From: Chaetorhynchus papuensis
Lineage: Eukaryota > Chordata > Aves > Passeriformes > Rhipiduridae
Direction: 5' to 3'
NCBI GenBank assembly: GCA_013396525.1
Contig: VWYX01000729.1
Coordinates: 1 to 64,000, forward strand
DNA length: 64,000 nt
Below the pieces are notes generated by a model. The model had not been told where the DNA came from. It did not search any database and saw only the letters and a program-made list of their open reading frames with translations. Position 1 is the first letter of the stretch. The number at the start of each line of letters is the position of its first letter. A program made the translations under genes and the position numbers. This document shows positions 1-10,195 of the stretch, piece by piece.

Positions 1-1245
1 AAAAAAAAAAAAAAAAAACCATAAGCCCAGTATGCAGTTAAAAAGGGCTTGAAAATGCCATTTAGGAGAAAACTGAAAATAAAGACAACTGGCTTATAAC
101 CTGTTGGGTGATAAGACAGCTGTTTACCAGTAGAACACTGAAAAAGCAAAGGGTTGCCATGAATTAAGATCAATTAGATGAAACACAAGCAAAGAAAAAA
201 ATCCACAAGATGAGCATCAAGCAATTTCTCACAGTGAGGCGCAGAGAAGTCTGTCAACAGAAATGCTGCAGGCCCCCCCTGAGAAACTCTCTTTAAAAAG
301 AGTCCCACAAAGCCCCCATGTCCAAAGGGTAGAGGACAGAAAACAATCTGATGCTTTGGGGGGCTGAGATAGATGATCTCTCACATTTTGCTGCACTCCC
401 AAATCAACAGCCACGAGGATTGCAGCTGCAAGTCAGAAATCCGGTGCCTTCAGGGGCTGTTTGCAACATAAGGTCACAAATAGAGACACAACAAACACCT
501 GACCTAACTTTTACTGTGGGTTGTTGAAAGAAAACAGGGGTGTAACAATCATTTCTGTTGACTGGGAGAGATGGAGTTGTCAGGGGAGAGACAGGATTAA
601 TTAATGTCCCCTCCCCAGGCCATTGGTGGGGATGAGGAACTCACCTTGATGGGTCTTTCACCCTCAGCTGGAGATGTCATTGTCTCAGGAAAGGGATAAC
701 CAAGCTGAGCAGTTGAGTCACACCCAAGAGACTGAAGAGAAGAATTGTTGTGTGTCTGCTTCAAATAAAAGCTCAAGTTAATGTTCTCTGGTTTTTAACT
801 TAGAGAGCAGAAGGAATATTAAATATTAAAAGGAGTATGACAGGATGTTTATCTCTTTGGGGGCCTCCCATGTCCCCACACAAGGAGACACAGGAAGGGC
901 TGTGGTCTTCCCAAATCTGGGCAGAGAGCGGCCCAAGGGACAAGTTAAATACCTGCCCTGTTTTCTCCAAGAAAAACACAATTTTCTGTACATAAGTAGT
1001 TTTTTAAATGCACCTATTTGTCATCATTTGGCACTGTTGAAACCCCAATGCCTCACATCCAGAGCTTACCTTCAAAGACCTTCACCATGCAACAAAATAG
1101 ATGTCATTTGGCTAAACTGCAAAGAATATCAATAAAGAAATAAAATTGCTGAATGCAAAACATCTGACACAAAAGTATCAAAACACATTTTCCCCCACGA
1201 ATATTCATTCAATCACAGAAGCAGAGAAAACAGAGCCACAAGGGA
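1..1245. other. Non-coding stretch, no gene seen
   Basis: The window opens in an 18-base A run. The rest is mixed AT-rich sequence without a recognisable exon or RNA gene. Between about 540 and 800 there is a CCATTGG box (inverted CCAAT) and, further on, an AATAAA at 764-769. That is loosely LTR-like, but no TG...CA ends, TATA box or target duplication could be seen, so no element is called. The short open frames on both strands have no recognisable domain. Confidence 0.6.
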
Positions 1246-1313
1246 AATAGTTGATTTTTACCTNATGAGGTCAGTTAGTCCGTCCTTCTGCTTCAAGGTA
1301 AAAATCAACTATT
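1246..1313. repeat. 18-bp perfect inverted repeat flanking a single N
   Basis: The left arm aatagttgatttttacct (1246-1263) is exactly the reverse complement of the right arm at 1296-1313. The spacer is 32 bases. The single ambiguous base N at 1264 sits directly against the inner edge of the left arm. Extending outward, the arms continue with one extra A on the left. An arm this long is unlikely by chance in this window. The N at the joint suggests an assembly or gap-filling artefact, or a polymerase-blocking hairpin. The sequence alone cannot separate these. Confidence 0.85.
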
Positions 1314-1320
1314 CCAAAAA

Positions 1321-3795
1321 ATAGAACCTGTAAATTAGCCTCAGTTTAATGTGCAGTTGCCTTTCACTATTTTTCATGCTCTGGTGACCAAAAAAAAAAA
1401 AAATTGAAAGAGGACCAGAACCGGTGAAATCCACATTTCAAACCAACAACAAATAAAATACTTTTCTCTTAAGACCAGTATGCAAAGCCCTTCAAATTAC
1501 TATAATGACGTGTGAGGGATGTACAGAAAATGAAGAATACCCACCTAATGAAAGAAATGAACACTGTGAAACGAGTGATTTGTTGGATGCTGTGAGCACG
1601 AGCGGCCGTGAATCCTTTCCAGAAGCAGTCAGAAAAGCTCACAACGGCTCACAAATCTAAAGCTGGGAGGGGGAAAGAAACAGGCAGGACCAAAGTAAAG
1701 CAGCTGAAAGGAATGTGGACCTCAGTCACACACATTTTAGCTCAGGTGCTCTCTCTTCTGCTGTGTTTCTCTACAGCCACGCAAACCCTGGGACACGGGT
1801 GTGGGTTTGTTCACATCTCACATCCTGGCATTGGCCCACAGAATATGTGCACTCAGAAATAGCTTCTCTCACTGATAACAGAACTGCTTTTAATGTCCTG
1901 TCCTCCTAGGCAGCAAAACTAGCAGATCATCTAGGAAATATAAAGAAAAATATGTTATTTTAAAGGGATAATAGATGCAGACTCTTTTTCCAATTATAAA
2001 CATGAGGACACAATTTAATCTGTTCTTCCAAACACGCTTTCATAAGAAAAATGTCCTTTATAACTTTGGCATTTTGTTGCCAGTACCTCTGGGCATTTAT
2101 CATTTTTGGGACTAATGGCAGTCAGAAGGCCTGCATACAAATATTTAAATTTATCTGTGTGATATTTACTGTATACATAATACATGGAACTCTTGTGGTT
2201 TTACCCTATAGTGAAATAGAAATGAGCAGGAATCCAGTTAACCGTTGGTTACACATAACTACAATGGCAAAAGTGACACTGAACTTTTAGCTGAAGTATT
2301 AAATAATTATATTAAGATCTTATTAATCTCTACTTTTAACATTCCACAAATGCTGAATTCAATGAAAGTTGGTTTCAGTGTGAGACTACCTTGATGTAAA
2401 AAGAAAAACCCCCAAGGATTAGTGTATCTGATTAAATAAAAGCTTCAATTGAATAAACCCAAAATGGAAAGAAGGAAAGGGATATGAATACTTAAAGAGC
2501 ATGCTGAGGGAGAGTAAATTATGCAAGCATGGAGAAAAAGATGCCCCTCTGTTCACTTTCTTTGTCCCATTAGAGACCTGGGGAGAATTTTGAACGTGCT
2601 AAGAGAAGGCTGTTGGTCCAAGGTCCACTGAGCTGTAAAACAGTGAAATCACTGACGTTCTCTGACTGAGTTTAATGTTCATGGAGGATGCTGGCCATGC
2701 AGGACTCCAGGGTGAAAACTACTTCAGTCAGTTCTTGGTTAAAGTTACAGAAAGTGCTGGGGCCTGTTTGCCATGCACCAGGCCACTTCCATCACCTGGG
2801 TTTAGTGGATCCCATGCTGGAGTGAAAAAGCTCTTCAACGGCAGTTGTCACTCAAGAATATCTGAGTTACCTCTTCAAAAGACAGTTTTTCATCTTTATG
2901 GAGCAATGCAATTACCTATACTAACCCTCATTGTTACACTAGAACAATTTCAGCTGTTCAAAAATGAGACCTTTGAGACTGATGCTTCATGACATAGAAG
3001 CTATTGTAAAAAGACTAAGCCTAAATTAGGTTTAATTAAGACTAATTTGTACTGGCTACTCATTCCTGTCTCTATTCAGCACTTTTTCACCCCCTGAGTT
3101 TCTCTGCTACAACCTGTTTTAAATCAGGTTAACTTAAAAAAAAGCTGAAAAACAACTTTCTAGGCAGGACTTTTTTGTTCTGATCAAAGATATATTTTTT
3201 TTACATATTCAATAGGACAGCCCACAAAAAGGTAACTCAGTTGACAGAGGGCACTCTAGAGACCAGAATATGCTGCCAGGGGAAGAAAACAACTTACCCT
3301 AAAACCATGACAAAAAAATTTCTGCAACATAGAGTTACAACTTAAGATTCTCCCTCTCATTAAATCAGTGTCTTTCTAAACTTACTGAATATAAATTTTC
3401 ATGCTCTGGGAAAGCAAGAAAAGAGATTAACTGATTTCAGGCATGAGCTGGAAGCTACAGAGCGTGTCTCCAGGTCCTTACCTCCACAGCGGGTGGTTTC
3501 AGATGGAAAAGGCCATCTGTACAGTACAACTTCCCAAAGCCTGCAGGTCACTTCCCAGCAAGAAACTTTGCCTCCGAAGTTTCCCCTTGCCTTTTCTCAA
3601 GGCCTTTCTCAGCACTACCTCTAGCCCAGAACTGGAAAAAAAAAGAAAGGAAAGACACTTTACGTGTCAGCTATGGCAGCTGCTGATGCTGCTCCTAACA
3701 GCAACCCTTCCTCCTTGAAAATGAGGAGAAACAAAAGCAGCAGCAGGGCAGAGCAATGTGCCTGCTCCCTGGCCTCCCCACTGCAGCAACAACAG
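1321..3795. other. Non-coding stretch, no gene seen
   Basis: This is AT-rich unique-looking sequence with short homopolymers (A run at 1390-1403). No repeat family, exon or RNA gene was recognised. Open frames reach about 105 codons (2675-2992, +) without any domain or sensible composition. Confidence 0.6.
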
Positions 3796-4420
3796 AGTCA
3801 CAGAATCACCAGGTTGGAAGAGACCTTCAAGATCATCGAGTCCAACCCCTGCCCCAACACCTCAACTAAACTAAACCATGGCACTGAGCATTACACCCAA
3901 TCTCTTTTTAAACACATCCAGGGATGGTGACTCCACCACCTCCCCAGGTAGACCATTCCAATATTTTATCACTCTTTCTGTAAAAAACTTTCTCCTAATA
4001 GCCAACCTCTATTTCCCTTGGCACAGCTTAAGTCTGTGTCCTCTTGTTCTGTCAGCTGTTGCCCGGAAAAAGAGACCAACCCCCACCTCACTATAACCTC
4101 CTTTCAGGGAGTTGGAGAGAGTGACAAGGTCACCTCTGAGTCTCCTTTTCTCCAGGCTAAACAACCCCAGCTCCCTCAGCCATTACTCATAGGGCTTGTG
4201 TTCCAAGCCCCTCACCAGCCTTGTCACCCTCCTCTGGACACGCTCAAGTGTCCCAAAGTCCTTCCTGAACTGAGGGGCCCAGAACTGGACACAGCACTCG
4301 AGGTGTGGCCTCACCAGTGCTGAGTATAGGGGAATATAACAATATAAATGTTTGGCACTCTCCAAAGCAGCAATTCAATCCCATTTGCCCCTTTCTGCTG
4401 CCTCTTTCTTTTCTCTAAAC
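3796..4420 (-). mobile_element. CR1 LINE, 5'-truncated, 3' end intact
   Basis: The element reads on the minus strand. Its 3' end lies at the low-coordinate side, with the GATTCTGTGA-type terminal repeat and the avian CR1 tail (the complement of aggttggaagagacctt at about 3812-3828). At the 5' side (4183-4365) the minus strand encodes the C-terminal reverse-transcriptase segment of CR1, with the LYSALVRPHLE, QFWAPQF and LERVQRR signatures. Similarity can still be followed after a frame shift to a QQKGANGI-like stretch near 4400-4420, where it fades. CR1 elements are typically 5'-truncated and lack clear target duplications, which fits. It carries several indels, so it is an inactive copy. Family identity is established knowledge applied to motifs seen here; the exact 5' boundary is approximate. 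Confidence 0.93.
4183..4365 (-). pseudogene. CR1 reverse-transcriptase C-terminal fragment
   Basis: A 61-codon open stretch inside the CR1 copy carries the conserved tail of the CR1 reverse transcriptase: IPLYSALVRPHLE, then CVQFWAPQFRKD, then LERVQRRVTRLVRGLEH. In an intact element this region follows the catalytic palm and belongs to the ORF2 protein, which performs target-primed reverse transcription. Here the catalytic domain, endonuclease and ORF1 are all missing because of 5' truncation. The frame is open but is only a relic and should not be taken as a gene. Confidence 0.88.
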
Positions 4421-7400
4421 TGCTCTCCTCCGTTTTGAGGCACTCAGCTCCCTCCTGCAGCTGGAGGAGCAGCCACAGACTTGTCTCCAAAATGAAGTAG
4501 TCAGCTTGTTCCCATTTGTTTAGATTCTGGTTTTGAACCAATTTTCTTTTGTCTCCTCTTTCTTTTATAAAATTGACATTTGTATGCCTTTCCTGGGCAC
4601 GTTCAGTGGCCTGGCTGACGAGAGCTGCTGATGGATTCAGACCTGGGCAGGGCACGAGCTCCAGGCATGGAAGAGCCTCTGCCCCTTTCCATCCCGCTTT
4701 TGTGTATCCAAGGTCCAATTTGAATCCCCAAACGTGGAATGGTTCTGCTCTACTCGCTGTTTGATATCAAAAATTATAAATACTTTATTGACTGGTAGAA
4801 TTATGACATCAGCAATGGCCCAGCCAGACACCACAAAGGCACAAAATTCATTTGCTCTCAGCTGTTCTGTTGTTGAAGGTTCTGTACAAACCCCTTCACA
4901 CTCTGATAAAGTCACAGCCCACAATTATATCATAACTCTAAATGTGACCCCTTAATGACATTTTTGGCCAGCTGGCAGTGGAATTTTTGCTGCATACATT
5001 AGATATAGAGATCAGACAGAATTTGGAGAGTATTTAGAGCAAACACTGTGAGCAGTCACTCTGGAGCTAAAGGGAGCCTCGGGCACACGACACTCACAGG
5101 TTATTCTCAAGCTAGGAGAATTTAATATCCTCCTCAATCTAAGATAAATATTCAAAGAGTCACTCACCCCATCTTGGTCACAATTGTTGAACATTAGCCC
5201 AAGTTTTTTTCTTCTTCTTTTTATTCTTCTGCCCTGTTCTAAGCAAACACTCTTTAGGATCAATAAAATCTCCATTTCACTTCATCATGATCTCATTCCT
5301 TACATTAAAAGGGTGAATAAGATATTTTAGAGAGAAAAAACTCAACCAAAAAGGTACATTATTTCAGTGGAGATATTGACTTGTTTTGCTGTGACACGTT
5401 TTCAAAGAAAATATTTGTGAGAAATCACACTCTTATGCAAATTGAGATATTGAATCACCAACCAAAAGCCTCATAGACTCTGAGCACCTTAAAATTCAGA
5501 ATAGCAGGACAGTATTTTTCTATTAAAAAAGAAAAACTTATATAAATTCCTGCCTCCTCCTTGTTCACTTTTATTATGAAAGTGTGTGAATGCATATACG
5601 TATATTTTAAATATATATATTTTAATGCATCTGTAGAGTACCCTTTCCTTCTTTCATTGCTTTCTACCTTTGCTCTTTTTGACTGAGAGGTGACAGAAAT
5701 CCATTACTTAGATCCTACACTACATGGGACTCACGGGTACCCCAGACTATCTGGGGGAACTCCTTTGTTAGTGGCAGTGCAGGATCACACAGTAAAATCC
5801 TTCTGGAAAATCACGCGGAGCACAAGGCCATGAGGAGATGAGCATTCTTCCCTCTGTGGTGGGAGATGCCCCCATGGCACTGATTTCCACCCCAGAATTC
5901 TGAATTGTCCAAATGTTAGCCTGGGCACACCCCAGTAGAGAAATGAGGGGCAGCAGCAGAGACCACAAATTTATGACAATTTCTGTGTAATCCAGGCCTG
6001 CTCTGGTGACACCTGTGACCTCAGTACAGGCCTCCCAAAAATGCATTACAAGGACAATTCTTTTTTCACTCCTGCTAACTGGAAAATTTCAGAGGCTCAG
6101 GTATCCAAATTATACTAATGTATTCATACTCCATCCTTTCATTTGGGGAAACTCAGGCTGTTTGAACAAATATTTAATTAAGCCTCATATGGCACAGCAG
6201 GGAAAATATTTTTAATGATATCCTGCGGTCAAAATCAAAATTTCCTGTCAGTTCCCTCAGAGTGGTGCCTGAGTTTAATCCTGTTTTTTCACACTGATAG
6301 AAGAGTTGTGTTTAGCAGCACTTGGCAAACCCTGACCTCTCTGAGTTATTCCTCACAAAGCTGGGACAGCTCTGGGATGAAATGTGGCAGGTGTTGGAGA
6401 GGATACAGCAACACCCTGAGCAGAAGGGTTCAGGATGGGGAGCACTGGAAGGGCAAACACATGAATTTATCTCCTCTGGCACCTGGATAAAAGACCATTG
6501 GCATCTACAGTTCTCTGAGGCCACGGTCTGAGATCTACAAGAAGCAGGGAGATGACTTTAATTTTACCTAGATTTAAAGGGTTTTTTAAAGGGTTTATAG
6601 GTTTTATCTATATTAAAAGGTTTTTTTAGAGGGACCAAGACTTCATCAACCTCAAAATACAGACAATATTAGGAGCTGAAGATAATTGCTTAGAAGTTTC
6701 ATGGAGGTGTCTGTTTTGGCAAATTTTCCAGTACTCAGAGATTTCTGTCAGCCTGTGGTTAGAGAAGTTAAGGTTTTCCTGCAGGACAAAACAGGTGTGG
6801 GAAACTAGTCATAAACTGAAATGAATGAGGAGATTCTCAGCATGACCTTTCCCTTTTACAGCTATTTCTCACCCTTAGTGCCATTGCTTCATTTGCAGAT
6901 TGATATAAACCAGTTTATTTTCAGCATCTCCCTTGAAGGGATTGGAATATCCAGAGGAGCAGCGTGCTGGGAATCAATAACCCCTTCTCAGATCTTGCAG
7001 GAAACTGAGATGCGTCCTGATGGAAGGAAAATCAAGATATTGATGCAATCAAGGTAAAAAACTGGTTTGGACATATCACACTAACAAGGTATAGTCCCAA
7101 CTGCTCTTTCAGCAATGTTGCTGGACCATGGGAAGAAGCATGATGCTGGTCAGATAATAATTACCAAAGAAATAATGTCAGGACCCAACTTACTACAAAT
7201 TATAAAAATTTATTTCAACTAAGTTCAAATGGCTCCTTTCTTTTCAGCTGCCAGTGAGATCACATTATGTAAGTATCTTCAGTAAAAATAAACTAAGAAT
7301 GCTTTCCTTTTAAATAGATGAAAATATTTCGCGAAGTTAGGAAACACTTTTTCCTACATACTGACATTTAGCACTACTTTCAAAAAGCTTAAAGCATAAG

Positions 7401-8989
7401 CAACATTTCTTAGCAGGTAGCCACAAGTTAAAATGAAAAAAAGTGCTTCAAATGAAACAAGAATTAGTTCAGAACTAAGAAAACATCTATTCCCCAAATT
7501 AATAAATTGCACAAAACTGCAATTTGACATCCTACATAATGTCTCTGAGTATTTCTTTGACACAGATACATTCATCAAATTATACCAGCCTTTAGATTTT
7601 TATTTCATTAAGAAGTAGGAGAAAAACTTCACCTTTGAACATGACAAATGTCACTACGAGCAAAAATGGACAATGACTGATCACTCAATAACCAGAGATC
7701 CTTCTCCTGCTTCGTTCCCATCATCTGTACTGCAACAGCAGAAACAAATATTGAGCTGGCCAGGAAAAGAGATGAATTGTGATGTGTGCATGTCTAGTGC
7801 ACTAAAATGTGCTTTGGAGACAGACTGGGAGAAATGCAGGGACAGCCAAGCTTAAGAGATTTGGCTCTGCAAACACTGACTGCAAGATGGGCACACCTTC
7901 ATTAAACACAGGCAAAGAGTGATGAATCCATGCCTGGGACACTGCAAAGACATTTTTGCTGCACTCCTGTGCATGTGCCTGCTGTGTGATTGTCAGATGC
8001 CAATGCTGAGTCACAAAAACCATTCCCAGAGTGGAGATAGAGGAGCAGAGTGCCTGGAGACGCCCATTCAGAAAACCAACACAGCACAGCAGACTGCTCA
8101 CATCAATTCCAGATCCACTGGTACTCATGATCTCTACATATGCACCTAATCCCACGCCAGTTTTAGCCAATAGGTCAACAAAATATAAAGGCAGATGAAA
8201 AAAATGAAGTTTCCGTTTAATCTTTCAGGGTTTTTTAGTCAGTTTTTCTTGTTTGTCTGTGGTTTGATTTGGGGGTTTTTTTTATAAATATCCCAAATAG
8301 GTTATATTAATAGAATACCAGTTGAGAAGGAAGAACAAAAGTGAACAAAATTTCAGCAGTCACTTTTGTCTCTGCCTCTTAATTTCCTTTCTATTAAAAA
8401 CCTGAAAGCATAACTGAACCAGAACAACATTTTAAATTTACATAACCAGAATTTTCATACTTTTCTAGGCATCATTGCTACGTTCACAGTTAACCAAATT
8501 AATCCCAATTTTCAGGACCTTTTAAGAGCACTGAGAAGCAGTTGATTTATCTCATTGCCCACTCTCCCATTTATTAACCTCATTGTTTCACTCTTCTGCA
8601 GTTTACTAGCAGTAAACAAATCCCACGTGAGACCCAATAAAACACTTATTTTATGTAATGTTAATGCTGCTGTCTTTATAAATCTTCGATTCAAGGCACA
8701 GATTTATCTCCTTACTGGCTTTGATTTACGAGTGGGTTGACCTGGGCCTAACCCTGTCAGCTTTGCTTTTGAGACACTCCTTAGGATTACACCTCTCTGA
8801 TCTGGCAAATTCCTGAGAGGAAAAAAAATTCAACTGAGGAAGGATCTCTCTGACAAGTGATGAAGCCCTGTTCTTTTCAGGTTACACTAGAGATGGGGTT
8901 ATGGTCAGAATTAATTGAGAGAGACACAGGGACAACAGAAAAAGAGTCACATGAGGAAAAAAAAAAGAGAACACAGGGTTTATGGGAGA
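4421..8989. other. Non-coding stretch, no gene seen
   Basis: No exon, RNA gene or repeat family was recognised. Local oddities are an AT-rich, partly palindromic patch near 5594-5626, a degenerate run of AAAGG/TTTTT blocks at 6575-6635, and a T/G-rich patch at 8226-8283 that mirrors the A/C tracts found elsewhere. Open frames reach about 122 codons (7802-8170, -) without a domain. Confidence 0.6.
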
Positions 8990-9480
8990 GTTATTGAATA
9001 GGAAGGAAGGAGGGGGTCGAAGGGAAGCAATCAATTCCCATTTATAAGGTAGGGAGCCTAGCAAACTAATTAGCATTAGAGCCAGATCAATTTCCTTACA
9101 CCAAGTATTTTATGAGATTGTTACATGACAGTGCGCTAATTAAAACTGATCGGCCTAATTAGAGCGGCATTAATAACATGGCAGGCAGCGGCAGCAGCAC
9201 CCTCAGCCCGTGATGTGCTTCGCAGATAAAGGCACCGAGAGGCCTCACAGGCAGCCCCTGGTTAACACAACATTTCGGGCTGCAGCGAGCCAGGCCTGTA
9301 AACAGACTGCTTTCATTCCTGAGGAGGAGGAACGGGAGGAAAAATGGCAAATCAGGCAGCACAAAAGGGAGACACACACTGAGAGCTGCAAAGGGCGCTG
9401 GGTGAGAGAGGCAATTAGCGAGGAGCAATTATAAAGCACGGGCCTGATTCCCACGTGCCCCGAACACGGGAACTCATTTA
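8990..9480. promoter_or_regulatory. Candidate conserved enhancer (homeodomain-site cluster)
   Basis: This block differs from its surroundings. It contains several CpGs in an otherwise CpG-poor window and repeated TAATTA/AATTAG cores: ctaattagcatta near 9066, gctaattaaaac near 9135, cctaattagagc near 9153, and gcaattagcgagg near 9411. There are also E-box-like and TTAATAAC elements. Homeodomain proteins bind TAAT cores, and clusters of this kind are common in developmental enhancers of vertebrate gene deserts. Open frames here on both strands are short and domain-free, so a coding reading is unlikely. Conservation has not been tested. The call rests on composition and motif density alone. Confidence 0.4.
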
Positions 9481-9781
9481 CTGGGAGGTCACCCCAGCAG
9501 TGCCTCAGCCAGGCTTTGCTGTTCAATAAAAGGGTTCAAGCAATGCGAGGCAGCAGGGAAAAACCTGCCGGGCTCAGCAAATTCCAGACCTGGGAGCCTG
9601 CAAAGCCTCATCAGTCTCCAGGCTTCCCTCTAGGCCTGAGTGGATAAACAGCTTTTCACCAGGTCGGTCATGAGGAGCTGCCCAGATTGAAGTTTTGATG
9701 AGCTCTTTCTTTATAAGAATTATTTCTGAACGTGAATAAATCAGGAAAAGATGCTTTTTTTTCCCCCTAGAAAACACTACG

Positions 9782-10195
9782 TAGCCCATGCAAACCTGAT
9801 TTTATAATTCTAGAAAATCAGCAAAATTTTATTAAATGTATGTTTATAATTTGACTCTGAATAATGAGTAATGTATGAATGAAGAGCCTATGCAATCGTG
9901 ATTTTATAATTCTAGAAAATTAGCGAAATTTTATTAAAAGTATGTTTATCATTTGACTCTGAATAATGAGTAATGTATGAATGAAGAGCCTATGCAATCA
10001 TGATTTTATAATTCTAGAAAATCAGCGAAATTTTATTAAATGTATGGTTATAATTTGATTCTGAATAATGAGCAATGTATGAATGAAGAGCCTATTCAAT
10101 CATGATTTTATAATTCTAGAAAATCAGCGAAATTTTATTAAATGTATGGTTATAATTTGATTCTGAATAATGAGTAATGTATGAATGAAGAGCCT
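9782..10195. repeat. Four-copy tandem repeat, 102-bp unit
   Basis: The marker gattttataattctagaaa begins at 9798, 9900, 10002 and 10104, giving an exact 102-bp period over about four copies (9782-10195). Copies are near-identical. Copies 1 and 2 share TTTGACTCTG, and copies 3 and 4 share GGTTATAATTTGATTCTG. The last pair therefore looks like the most recent duplication. The unit is strongly AT-rich and no frame stays open, so it is not a coding repeat. The array follows the candidate enhancer block by about 300 bp. The copy number is probably polymorphic, and the assembled count may be collapsed. Confidence 0.95.

Noticed and set aside
540..800. LTR-like text with CCATTGG and AATAAA
   Set aside because: No TG/CA ends, TATA box or target duplication could be identified, and no family was recognised with enough certainty.
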